From positions 27,187 to 91,186 of IMG/VR virus record IMGVR_UViG_3300022751_000017: a stretch of 64,000 nucleotides of DNA. One strand, given 5' to 3'. Made by a program: the position numbers and the translations under genes. This DNA is from a virus. Under the pieces are notes generated by a model. That model was not told the origin of the DNA, searched no databases, and saw only the letters and a program-made list of their open reading frames with translations. Positions 8,634 to 15,883 of this stretch are shown here, one piece after another; position 1 is the first letter of the stretch; the number at the start of each line of letters is the position of its first letter.

Positions 8634-9215
8634 ATGAACGAAACAGAAATTTATTTAAAATGCATTGAATTAGCATCTCAGCCAGTTCATGGCACATCTT
8701 ACAACTACGATTCGCTATTAGAAATGGCAAATCGAATTCTTCCAGACACAAGTACCGAACTAGAAAAAATTGCATATGCCATGTTGGTATTTAGCAAGAA
8801 TGGGAACGATATGCATCAGTCTTACTCGAACAGTGACGGCAAAATTCCTCTCAATTCATTGAATTTCCCAATAATAAAAACGCTGCCACTTGATGATATT
8901 TTGCAGAAAGCAGATTTGATTTTTGATGCGGTTAAGGCAAAAAGTGTGGCCCGGAATGCATCTATGCGGGAATCTCCCCCCATAGATAAATATGTATTGT
9001 TATTGCCAAATGAAGTGTCATTAATAGAGGACCTATGCAATCAAATAAATACTAAAATTGAATTTATTTGGTCAGAGCACTACCATTTAGATAGGACTAA
9101 GGATCATTTGAGTTGCCATTTCGTAAAGAATGGGGAAGCAATAGTTGTGTATAGTGGAGTGGATAAGTCTCAATTAATATCTGTAATAACTGGCATAAAG
9201 GAGCTTTTGTTTTAG
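8634..9215 (+). CDS. Hypothetical protein with a portal-like motif, 193 aa
   Basis: No known family is recognised. Residues 19-32 read HGTSYNYDSLLEMA, and the probable portal protein carries GTDYNYDSLLDIA at about residues 501-513. DT and KI positions are also shared in the following 25 residues. The rest is a soluble alpha/beta protein with no membrane segment. It has its own promoter-like element and sits alone between the giant virion gene and a tRNA transcript. It may share a small domain with the portal or bind the same partner. Chance convergence cannot be excluded by eye. Confidence 0.65.
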   Translation: MNETEIYLKCIELASQPVHGTSYNYDSLLEMANRILPDTSTELEKIAYAMLVFSKNGNDMHQSYSNSDGKIPLNSLNFPIIKTLPLDDILQKADLIFDAVKAKSVARNASMRESPPIDKYVLLLPNEVSLIEDLCNQINTKIEFIWSEHYHLDRTKDHLSCHFVKNGEAIVVYSGVDKSQLISVITGIKELLF

Positions 9216-9223
9216 TATATTTG
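9216..9223 (+). promoter_or_regulatory. Promoter -7 element for the tRNA transcript
   Basis: TATATTTG follows the stop codon of the preceding gene immediately, within the same 15-mer seen at 8596-8610. It points into the non-coding stretch holding tRNA-Phe and ending at the terminator at 9611. Confidence 0.6.
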
Positions 9224-9402
9224 CATTAGTAGTGCGCCGCGATCTGGAGGTTCAAACCCTCATAATATGGATGGTATCTTGGAAGGGGATTCGGTAAGGT
9301 AGGATAGGATACTCAAAACTACAGACACTATAATTTAAAACTCAAACTAAAAAAAAGACGTTTGTGGGCGAGGTGCGTCTATAAAATAACCCGGCCCGTC
9401 AT

Positions 9403-9475
9403 GGGAATGTAGCTCAGATGGTAGAGCGCTTGATTGAAGGTCAAGGCGTCAGCGGTTCAAGTCCGTTCGTTCCCG
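9403..9475 (+). tRNA. tRNA-Phe (anticodon GAA)
   Basis: Full cloverleaf. Acceptor is GGGAATG with CGTTCCC (one T-G pair). The D arm is GCTC-AGATGGTA-GAGC. The anticodon stem is CTTGA/TCAAG with loop TTGAAGG, giving GAA. The T arm is AGCGG-TTCAAGT-CCGTT. The discriminator is G, where bacterial tRNA-Phe normally has A, and CCA is not encoded (GCAA follows), so host CCA addition is needed. Confidence 0.93.
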
Positions 9476-9610
9476 CAATTTTTAAGATCGTGCCGGTGTG
9501 TGAAAAGAACGCGCAGAGAGAAAATCACACCAAACAGTCTCTCCTTGTGAATCCCGAGAGTAGGATGCCTAAGTTTGAGGGCACAATAGAAAGGATTCTA
9601 TCAAACAGGA

Positions 9611-9642
9611 AAAAGCCCCGCTAAATTAATAGCGGGGCTTTT
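9611..9642. terminator. Bidirectional terminator between tRNA transcript and groEL
   Basis: A perfect 13-bp stem AAAAGCCCCGCTA / TAGCGGGGCTTTT closes a 6-nt AATTAA loop. The A and T flanks suit termination from both sides: the plus-strand tRNA transcript and the minus-strand chaperonin operon that ends at 9717. Confidence 0.85.
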
Positions 9643-9716
9643 CTTATCAGGCCCATTGGGTAGGTCCACACAACAAAACCGAAACACTGGATGGCTTGAC
9701 TGTGGACGAAGGTATT

Positions 9717-11336
9717 TTATTTTTCTGGAACTTCCACTATTGCGCATTCAGTTGTTAGGAACATCCCGGCAACGGAGCTTGCATTTTCCAGGGACACACG
9801 AAGAACCTTAGCTGGATCTATAACGCCAGTGGCCAATAAGTCTGCATATTCATTTGTTTTGGCATTGTATCCAAAGTTGGGCGCCATTGATGTGCAGATA
9901 TCATATTTTATAGACGATATTTCAGATTGAGTGATGCCGGCGTTTTTTAGTATCTGTATCAAAGGTGCGGCCAATGATTCTACTATAAGATTGTATCCAT
10001 GCACTTCATCTGTAGATTTTGATGAGGTATCTCCTATTGAGTTCTGAGCTTTCAGATAGGCTATGCCGCCACCAGGCACTATACCTTCTTCCAAGGCGGC
10101 CTTCGTAGCACACAGTGCGTCATCTACGCGATCCATCTTTTCTTTCACCTCTATCTCACTGAATCCACCTACATTAATGACCGCCATACCGCTAGTGAGC
10201 TTGGCCAGACGTACCTCCATCTTAGGCCTTTCATAAGCGGTGATCTCTGTTCCATTGATGATGCCGCGGAGTTCTTCGGCTCGTTCAGATATTGCCAATT
10301 GATTGCCTCTTCCGCCTATTATAGTGGTGCTATCACGACCAACAACCACTTTTTCTGCTGACCCCAGCCATGCGTGTGTGCAGTCCTTAGGCTTCATGTT
10401 AAGGTCTTTATCTATAACCGTTCCACCTACCTGGATGGCGATGTCCTGCAGCATTTCTTTCTGAGCCCCGCCGTATCCAGGCATACGTATAGCGCATGCT
10501 TTAATATTGCCTCGGACAGTGTTTATACTAAGGGTTGAGAGGGCTTCGCTGTCGGCATCGCTGCATATAATCAGCAATGAGCGCTTCTTGTCAGGTGTAG
10601 ATCCTTTAGTGCATATTTCCATCACGCTTAGTATGTCAGTGAATGTACTTAGCTTATCCGGGCAAAGCATGATCAGTGGGTTGTCCAATATTGCTTCTGC
10701 TTTTGGCTTATCTGTTATGAATGCCGGGCTCAGATATCCTTTATCAATAGAAAGTCCGGATACTACTGACACAAATGTATCGGTGCTGCGGGACTCCTGT
10801 TTTTGTATCAGTCCATCATTACCTACGCGCAGGACTGCATCAGCTATGTGTTTACCTATTTCTTCATCATTGTTCGCAGATATGGTAGCAATGCTGAGTA
10901 CTTCCTGGCTGTCATTGGCTATCTGCTTTGCCTGTAGCTTAATATTAGCTACAACATCGGCTACGGCATTGTCCATACCACGTTTTAGTTCTACTGGATT
11001 GGCGCCATTGGCAACAAGCTTCATGCCCTCAGTAATGAGGTATTGGGTGAGCACTGTTGATGTGGTTGTACCATCACCGGCTTCGCCTGCGGTTTTACGC
11101 GCTACCGCCTTGATCATCTGTGCTCCGCTATCCTCATAAGGATCTGATAATGTCCTGACGTTCTGCGCCACGGTAACACCATCCTTAGTTATGAATGGGT
11201 TCTGGCCACTATTTTGCTGTATGGTAACATTGCGTCCTTTAGGACCCAGTGTTACTTTTACTGCATCAGCTACCTTGTCTATGCCTGCCTTCATTTTGTT
11301 CCGGGCATCGGAATTAAATTGCAATTGTGTGCTCAT
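9717..11336 (-). CDS. groEL: Phage chaperonin GroEL (Hsp60), 539 aa
   Basis: A full-length group I chaperonin. Seen in order are TLGPKGRNV (29-37) and ITKDGVTV (49-56, Asp52) of the ATP site, GDGTTTSTV (87-95, Asp88), an apical-domain stretch GYLSPAFITDKPK, GYGGAQKEML, and near the C-terminus RVDDALCATKAALEEGIVPG followed by GG, the classical family signature with its catalytic Asp. The cytosolic ATP-driven folding ring is the known role. It lacks the usual GGM-repeat tail and ends ...TTECAIVEVPEK. It is the second gene of a minus-strand pair, 27 nt after the multi-domain GroES-like gene. It probably folds phage virion proteins together with that partner (inference). Confidence 0.95.
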   Translation of the reverse strand: MSTQLQFNSDARNKMKAGIDKVADAVKVTLGPKGRNVTIQQNSGQNPFITKDGVTVAQNVRTLSDPYEDSGAQMIKAVARKTAGEAGDGTTTSTVLTQYLITEGMKLVANGANPVELKRGMDNAVADVVANIKLQAKQIANDSQEVLSIATISANNDEEIGKHIADAVLRVGNDGLIQKQESRSTDTFVSVVSGLSIDKGYLSPAFITDKPKAEAILDNPLIMLCPDKLSTFTDILSVMEICTKGSTPDKKRSLLIICSDADSEALSTLSINTVRGNIKACAIRMPGYGGAQKEMLQDIAIQVGGTVIDKDLNMKPKDCTHAWLGSAEKVVVGRDSTTIIGGRGNQLAISERAEELRGIINGTEITAYERPKMEVRLAKLTSGMAVINVGGFSEIEVKEKMDRVDDALCATKAALEEGIVPGGGIAYLKAQNSIGDTSSKSTDEVHGYNLIVESLAAPLIQILKNAGITQSEISSIKYDICTSMAPNFGYNAKTNEYADLLATGVIDPAKVLRVSLENASSVAGMFLTTECAIVEVPEK

Positions 11337-11363
11337 ATTTTGGTTGTGGGATAAAAATGAAAA

Positions 11364-13049
11364 TTATTCTTCAGTAAAGGTAAGCAGGTCGTTTTGGTGC
11401 ATCACCAGATGCTCGACACCATCTATAGCGATCTCTGCGCCGGCCATGCGTTTAAAGTACACGACATTACCCTCTGATACTATCATAGGTATCTTATCGG
11501 TGCCTGGGCCAACTCTTATAACTCTGCCTTTTACAGGGCGCTCCTTGGCATCCTCTGGAAGTATCAGGTGTGATTCTTTCTTATCTTCTATTGGCAGGAT
11601 AAGAACTTTGTCTCCGAATGGCGTGTGTATTGTGTTGCCCATGTCGTCTTTGTGTGTTTTAAGTAAAATAAAATGTTCGTGTGCTATTATGAAGTTCTCT
11701 CCCAGCAGCGTTATTGGGTATAGTTCCTTAAATGTTGCTACTATCTTTCGGTTACCTTTAATCGGGGTGCAAATGACAGCATGATTCTTATTGACATAGG
11801 CAGCTTTCTCAAGCGCATCCGTCTTTAGTCCTTCTATGCTCGTTTCCAATGCTTGCAATTCTTCTTTCTGTGCAGGGTCTGCAGGGTTAAGCATGCGGTG
11901 CTTGTTGGATAAGCGCTGAAATGTAGCAGTGTACTTACCTGCACCTTCTTTCTTCTTTTCAGCTATTATATTCTGAAGTGCCGGCAGTGTTTTTATATCA
12001 TTGAACGTATAGTCCATGTTATGCAGTTCAGACCTTGGGATTTCTTTTTTCTCAAAAAGTTCAATCTCTGGCTTAAGAAATATGTTCCTGTCAAATGGTT
12101 TGATAGTGCTCAGCTGTGGTATTGGGTTTGTGGATAGATTATTCCTGGATTCCATCATCCCGAAGATTTCTCTTCCGTCATGTGAGAAACAGTTGATCAT
12201 AATGTACGCATACTTTGATTTTCCATCTTTGCCTTTTTTCTCTCGGAGCATGCGGTACTGCTGGTGCTCTACCGTGTGATGGAGTATCGCAAAGCAGCCA
12301 GGGCGAAGCTTAGGGTACATCTTGGCTGCTTCTGAACCTATGCTGACAACTTTAGCATACTGCAGGTTGTACATCATGTGTATATATGCCTCCGGGCGTA
12401 TCAGGCCACTTGCCATTTCAAACCGGCTGCGCTTCTGCTCATTGATGTCTACGCGTACTATTATTTTGTGTGGCGCAGCCTTTTCATTTACTGAGTATAT
12501 ATCACGCTCAAATAATACTTCCATGATGCGGCCATCGACATTAGCTGTGGGGTACATGCCTTGTTCTGCCTTCCTGTATTCTACTGTATCCCCTACCTTA
12601 AATAAAGAGCCTGGAGGGACCGCATGTATTATTCCTTTTTGAGGGACCCCCAGCGTTTCGTCAGGAATGATGATACCGCCATCGCTCACCATTTTGCCAG
12701 ATAGTGGTTCAATGAATAGCCGGTTGAATGGAGTATTATCAACCGACCATATTTCGTTCTCAAAAAGCAGGTCCAGTTCTTCTCCTGCTATCTCTATTCC
12801 GCTGTACCGCTCCTCCGGGTTATTGCGCTCGATCTTGCGATAAGATACGTGTGCACCCACCGGTATTTCTGAGCCTTCGCAGTTGGAAATAACGACACCG
12901 GTTTCGCAAACCACATTTGCATCTTTTGGTATTTCGATACCGTGCTGGTTTACCACTGCAGGATGTTCGTCCGGGCGCACGATAAGGCGCCTTGATATTG
13001 CTCCGCTATTGTTGATGTAGGGGATGCTGGTTAAATTATGTGTGTGCAT
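11364..13049 (-). CDS. Multi-domain GroES-like co-chaperonin, 561 aa
   Basis: Normal GroES is about 95-100 aa and forms a heptamer. This protein is nearly six times longer. Cpn10-like units are visible at about 18-103 (RRLIVRPDE...YRKIER), 107-187 (FNRLFIEPL...GGIIIPDE...VGDTVEYRK) and 193-300 (HKIIVRV...). A unit at about 318-463 appears split by a charged helical insert (352-418). A canonical last unit covers 476-561 (FGDKVLILPIE, LPEDAKERPVKGRVIRVGPG, NDLLTF). Units two and five are clear; the others are degenerate. Position just upstream of groEL supports a co-chaperonin role. A tandem chain could cap the ring with fewer molecules, or present different loops. The start is preceded by an operator-like palindrome 17 nt upstream. 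Confidence 0.85.
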   Translation of the reverse strand: MHTHNLTSIPYINNSGAISRRLIVRPDEHPAVVNQHGIEIPKDANVVCETGVVISNCEGSEIPVGAHVSYRKIERNNPEERYSGIEIAGEELDLLFENEIWSVDNTPFNRLFIEPLSGKMVSDGGIIIPDETLGVPQKGIIHAVPPGSLFKVGDTVEYRKAEQGMYPTANVDGRIMEVLFERDIYSVNEKAAPHKIIVRVDINEQKRSRFEMASGLIRPEAYIHMMYNLQYAKVVSIGSEAAKMYPKLRPGCFAILHHTVEHQQYRMLREKKGKDGKSKYAYIMINCFSHDGREIFGMMESRNNLSTNPIPQLSTIKPFDRNIFLKPEIELFEKKEIPRSELHNMDYTFNDIKTLPALQNIIAEKKKEGAGKYTATFQRLSNKHRMLNPADPAQKEELQALETSIEGLKTDALEKAAYVNKNHAVICTPIKGNRKIVATFKELYPITLLGENFIIAHEHFILLKTHKDDMGNTIHTPFGDKVLILPIEDKKESHLILPEDAKERPVKGRVIRVGPGTDKIPMIVSEGNVVYFKRMAGAEIAIDGVEHLVMHQNDLLTFTEE

Positions 13050-13066
13050 GAATATGTTTTTGAGTA

Positions 13067-13083
13067 ACCTGCAAAGTGCAGGT
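13067..13083 (-). promoter_or_regulatory. Operator/hairpin palindrome, site 1 (chaperonin operon)
   Basis: Read toward the gene: ACCTGCACTTTGCAGGT, 7-bp arms around CTT. It is preceded by TATCTTTA and ends 17 nt before the GroES-like start. The same unit lies 17 nt before the minus-strand gene at 24693, and a third copy is at 13587. It could be a repressor operator or a 5'-UTR hairpin. Confidence 0.7.
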
Positions 13084-13109
13084 AAAGATATTGTAATTAA
13101 TCAGAAGTG

Positions 13110-13117
13110 CAAAGGTA
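13110..13117 (-). promoter_or_regulatory. Candidate promoter -7 element for the chaperonin operon
   Basis: On the minus strand the bases read TACCTTTG followed by CA. A transcript from here would carry the palindrome at 13067-13083 in its leader. TATCTTTA, adjacent to the palindrome, is an alternative -7 element. Confidence 0.4.
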
Positions 13118-13465
13118 TGCGGTTTTTTTTGCAGGGTAAAGCGGTTTTAAATTGTTTCATCCCGCGCAAACTGTGCCAAGCTTGCGAATGAAAGGTTAGC
13201 TATCAACTCAGGAAATCAGTTTAGTTCGATGCCGCAAGGCTGACTTGATAAATTGAAAAGTATTATTCGGTAAAAATGCTGGCAATGTTTGGAAGGTAAC
13301 AACTAGCAACGGACAAGGCAGTGTGTGCTGCACCCAAAACACTGAATACCTATATGAGGAGTAGAAGTTGAGCGTAGCCTGATGTCATCGGCATTAATAC
13401 AAAATGACATAAACTTTTAACTGGTGCCTTACTATAAAGGGACTTGTTTGGAGGAAGACCTTTCT
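13118..13465. other. Intergenic stretch without a supported gene
   Basis: No convincing frame on either strand. It holds scattered short inverted repeats (for example GATG/CATC with flanking GCC/GGC near 13377-13392) but no terminator with a T-run and no second copy of a known element. It may contain part of the regulatory region between the divergent chaperonin and fibre operons. Confidence 0.4.
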
Positions 13466-13490
13466 TTGTTGATAATCTAATATAAACCAT

Positions 13491-13498
13491 TATATTTG
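13491..13498 (+). promoter_or_regulatory. Promoter (-33 TTG, -7 TATATTTG) for a small RNA
   Basis: TTG at 13469-13471 is separated by 19 nt from TATATTTG, the textbook Bacteroidetes spacing. A short non-coding transcript with a terminator follows directly. Confidence 0.65.
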
Positions 13499-13499
13499 C

Positions 13500-13580
13500 A
13501 CTGCAACTCTTACAAATTGCAGTGTCAGTTCTCGCTGACTTAATCCCCAACTGTGGCACTGGTTGGGGATAATTTTTTCT
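13500..13580 (+). ncRNA. Small RNA of about 80 nt with three hairpins
   Basis: Directly after the promoter come hairpin 1 (ACTGCAA/TTGCAGT, 13500-13523), hairpin 2 (GTCAG/CTGAC, 13524-13539) and hairpin 3 (ATCCCCAAC/GTTGGGGAT, 13543-13570). The last is followed by a run of six T, an intrinsic terminator. No coding frame fits. It precedes operator site 2 and the fibre operon, so it may be an independent regulator, or an attenuated leader of that operon. Confidence 0.6.
13543..13578 (+). terminator. Intrinsic terminator of the small RNA
   Basis: A 9-bp GC-rich stem ATCCCCAAC/GTTGGGGAT with a 10-nt loop and the tail AATTTTTT. Confidence 0.75.
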
Positions 13581-13586
13581 TTAGTA

Positions 13587-13603
13587 ACCTGCACTTTGCA
13601 GGT
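13587..13603 (+). promoter_or_regulatory. Operator/hairpin palindrome, site 2 (fibre operon)
   Basis: ACCTGCACTTTGCAGGT in the direction of the plus-strand gene, identical to sites 1 and 3 in their own gene directions. Here it lies 64 nt before the start codon and upstream of a -7 element, unlike the 17-nt spacing of the other two. Confidence 0.65.
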
Positions 13604-13643
13604 GCGACACTCGCCAATCACTATAATCACAATCATTAAAAAG

Positions 13644-13651
13644 TAGTTTTG
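13644..13651 (+). promoter_or_regulatory. Promoter -7 element of the fibre operon
   Basis: TAGTTTTG matches TAnnTTTG and lies 16 nt before the ATG at 13668. The palindromic site 2 is about 40 nt upstream. Confidence 0.5.
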
Positions 13652-13667
13652 TGCATAATACTACTTT

Positions 13668-14159
13668 ATGTCTGCATATAAGAAAGTCACAGCCCCCGTT
13701 CTATGGGATAATGATAGTACATTCCAGGGTGGAAGGTACTACACTGTAAGTTCTTCTGCTATAGTAGTAGGAACTGTAAATAAGCCAACTGGTCCTGTTA
13801 TCCCAGGTGTGAGAACAATACCGGCATTAGTGCCTACGCTGCAGATAAAAGACCCGGAGTATAATGACCTATACCTTGCCATGACCTTTGAAGAGTGGAT
13901 AGCATTAGTAGGTATGGCCAACGGGAGTGCCGGGATACCGGAGTCAGTGACATTCACAGGCGGTGATACAATACCTGCCGGCAATACAATATCATCTCCG
14001 CTGCTTAAAAATATTATTATTCTATCGGTAAACAAGAGCGGCATTAGCATTTACAATTACGTTTACACTAATGGATCTCCGAATGGCACGCTGAATCTAA
14101 CAGCAGATGGTGGATTGGCCGTGGATGAAAAAATACAAATAATCTATAAAAGGGCGTGA
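13668..14159 (+). CDS. Probable virion/fibre-associated protein, 163 aa
   Basis: First gene of the plus-strand fibre operon, with a 4-nt overlap to the next. It is rich in Ile, Gly, Pro and Thr with beta character (YYTVSSSAIVVGTVNKPTGP) and has no signal peptide, unlike the four genes after it. The ending IQIIYKRA suggests a compact beta domain. It may be a fibre base or adaptor. The assignment rests on context; no family is recognised. Confidence 0.55.
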   Translation: MSAYKKVTAPVLWDNDSTFQGGRYYTVSSSAIVVGTVNKPTGPVIPGVRTIPALVPTLQIKDPEYNDLYLAMTFEEWIALVGMANGSAGIPESVTFTGGDTIPAGNTISSPLLKNIIILSVNKSGISIYNYVYTNGSPNGTLNLTADGGLAVDEKIQIIYKRA

Positions 14160-15883
14160 TGAGAATTATACTGTTGATGTTGTCTTTATTGCTTGTTAAT
14201 TCTCTGTCTTTCGGGCAAATAACTCCTTTTGGTAATAAAAATGGTACCGTGGAGGTATTGGGTGGATTACAGGCTGACAGCGCCTTGGGTATACCGGTTG
14301 TTCCAAAAGGGTATACCGGTTTTCAGAAAGGCATCACCACTACGGCCAGGCTGATTGCGGATATTAATGATACAATGCTGTATTTTATGCGCAAGGGCGT
14401 GTCTGTAAGGACACTCACGCAGTTTGATAGTAATATACTGTATCCAACCCTATTTTTCGTTCGTAATAATTATATCCCCTCGTTCTTTATGGGTGTATCT
14501 AATGGAGTAGCTACACTGGATGCTACCGGGCGTGTGCCTATTGCGCAGATCCCAGCTTACCCTATCGGTACGACATATGTAGCAAGCAGCCTTCCTGAAA
14601 TGTTGGCGTTGCCGGCTACGGTAGGATCCCTATGTGTAAGAACAGATAGTAATTATAGTTTCTCATTGGCCGCTCTGCCGGCTACATCTTATGCGAATTG
14701 GGTTAGGTTGCTTTTCCCTGCTGTGATGTCTTTTAATGGGCGAATGAATGTGGTGACACCTCTGAAGGGTGACTATAATACGGACTCTGTGCTTGAGGGC
14801 CCCATAAACAAATACTTCACAGCAGCCAGGGCACAAGCCGAGATTGTAGCAGATACACCCACGTTCCTTGCTACCAAAAGTAATATTTCTATGCTTACCA
14901 GTGCTACCGGGCAAACTCTTTTGGGTAGATACTCTGCTTCTACGGGCGCTGCGCAGTTTATAACCATAGGTTCGGGTCTTACACTTAATACAAGTACGGG
15001 CGTGCTTTCAGCTACCAATACCGGGAGTGTGACCAGTGTTACAGGGACAACGAACAGGATTACTTCTACTGGTGGCGCAACTCCTGTGATAGATATATCT
15101 GCCCTGTATGTGGGCCAGACCAGCATAACTACACTGGGTACAATAGGTACAGGCACATGGCAAGGTACGGCGATTGCTAATGCATATATTGCCAATCCAC
15201 AGGTTACAGTGAATGGTTCGGCAATATCGCTCGGCGGTTCCGCAACCATATCCGCGGCGCCTAACGGAGCTGCCGGTGGTGATCTTACCGGCACTTATCC
15301 TAATCCAACGCTGACAACCAGCGGCATTACACCGGGCACTTATGGCGGTGCTTCAGCAATCCCTGTTATTACATATAATGGTAAGGGAATTGCCACCAGT
15401 ATTACTACTGTGTCGGTATCAGGAGGTGGCGGATCAGGCGTGACGAGTGTGACATCTACGGATGGCAGCTTATCTGTTACGGGCACAACTATAGTGAATG
15501 TAGCGGTCGCCCCGGTGCCTGTATATACTATAACAGAAACAAGGGCTTTTACGGTTACAGCAACCAATGGCCATGAGCAGCAGGTGACGCTTAATCACAA
15601 CAACCCGACCGATACAATTACATTGGCAGGATTTGGTCCAACAGCTGCCGGTGGTGCCGGGTTCATCAATCAGGTTGTGTTGAACATATACCAGGACGGT
15701 ACAGGTGGTACGGCGGTTTATATAGCCGGTACGAATATACTGATACCCATGAACGGCACCAGCAGGTTAATGCCTGTATCAACCACGGCTAATGCCCTGG
15801 CTGCCCAGTGGGTACTTACCTGGGATAAGCAGCTAAGCAAAGTAAGAGTTCTCTATACCTCAGATTTTATAACACCGCCATGA
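14156..15883 (+). CDS. Tail-fibre-like protein with N-terminal signal peptide, 575 aa
   Basis: Starts MMRIILLMLSLLLVNSLSFG then Q, a signal peptide with an FGQ cleavage site typical of Bacteroidetes exports. The second Met (14159) may be the true start. The remainder is fibre-like. It has TLDATGRVPIAQIP, a TSVTGTTNRIT motif, and near residues 360-385 GGDLTGTYPNPTLTTSGI, a motif common in gut-phage fibres. Ser/Thr/Gly repeats continue to the C-terminus. Adjacent genes overlap by 4 nt. A virion fibre is expected to stay cytoplasmic until lysis, so the export signal is odd. It may be displayed on the host surface, or the hydrophobic start may anchor assembly (inference). Confidence 0.7.
   Translation: MMRIILLMLSLLLVNSLSFGQITPFGNKNGTVEVLGGLQADSALGIPVVPKGYTGFQKGITTTARLIADINDTMLYFMRKGVSVRTLTQFDSNILYPTLFFVRNNYIPSFFMGVSNGVATLDATGRVPIAQIPAYPIGTTYVASSLPEMLALPATVGSLCVRTDSNYSFSLAALPATSYANWVRLLFPAVMSFNGRMNVVTPLKGDYNTDSVLEGPINKYFTAARAQAEIVADTPTFLATKSNISMLTSATGQTLLGRYSASTGAAQFITIGSGLTLNTSTGVLSATNTGSVTSVTGTTNRITSTGGATPVIDISALYVGQTSITTLGTIGTGTWQGTAIANAYIANPQVTVNGSAISLGGSATISAAPNGAAGGDLTGTYPNPTLTTSGITPGTYGGASAIPVITYNGKGIATSITTVSVSGGGGSGVTSVTSTDGSLSVTGTTIVNVAVAPVPVYTITETRAFTVTATNGHEQQVTLNHNNPTDTITLAGFGPTAAGGAGFINQVVLNIYQDGTGGTAVYIAGTNILIPMNGTSRLMPVSTTANALAAQWVLTWDKQLSKVRVLYTSDFITPP

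Larger units (their letters stand above)
9229..9642 (+). ncRNA. Candidate non-coding transcript around tRNA-Phe
   Basis: From the promoter at 9216 to the terminator at 9611-9642 no protein gene is supported. Before the tRNA there is a T-arm-like hairpin at 9247-9261 (GAGG, loop TTCAAAC, CCTC) followed by a purine-rich stretch. After the tRNA, GTGCC near 9490 can pair with GGCAC near 9576 and enclose smaller stems (GTGTGA/TCACAC, TGCC/GGCA). The flanks may be only tRNA leader and trailer, or a structured RNA processed from the same precursor. Known large phage RNAs often sit beside tRNAs (for example GOLLD and ROOL), but I cannot match this to either. Confidence 0.35.

Noticed and set aside
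9240-9262. Possible second tRNA or tmRNA part upstream of tRNA-Phe
   Set aside because: Only the T-arm-like hairpin is present; no acceptor, D arm or anticodon arm could be drawn around it.
9418-9624. Frame of 68 codons through tRNA-Phe
   Set aside because: It runs through the tRNA body and its trailer, which explain the sequence better.
10507-11139. Long plus-strand frame opposite groEL
   Set aside because: Shadow of the highly conserved GroEL coding strand; the minus strand is unambiguous.
13350-13559. Minus-strand frame in the 13.1-13.6 kb region
   Set aside because: It is opposite the small RNA and its promoter and has no recognisable character.
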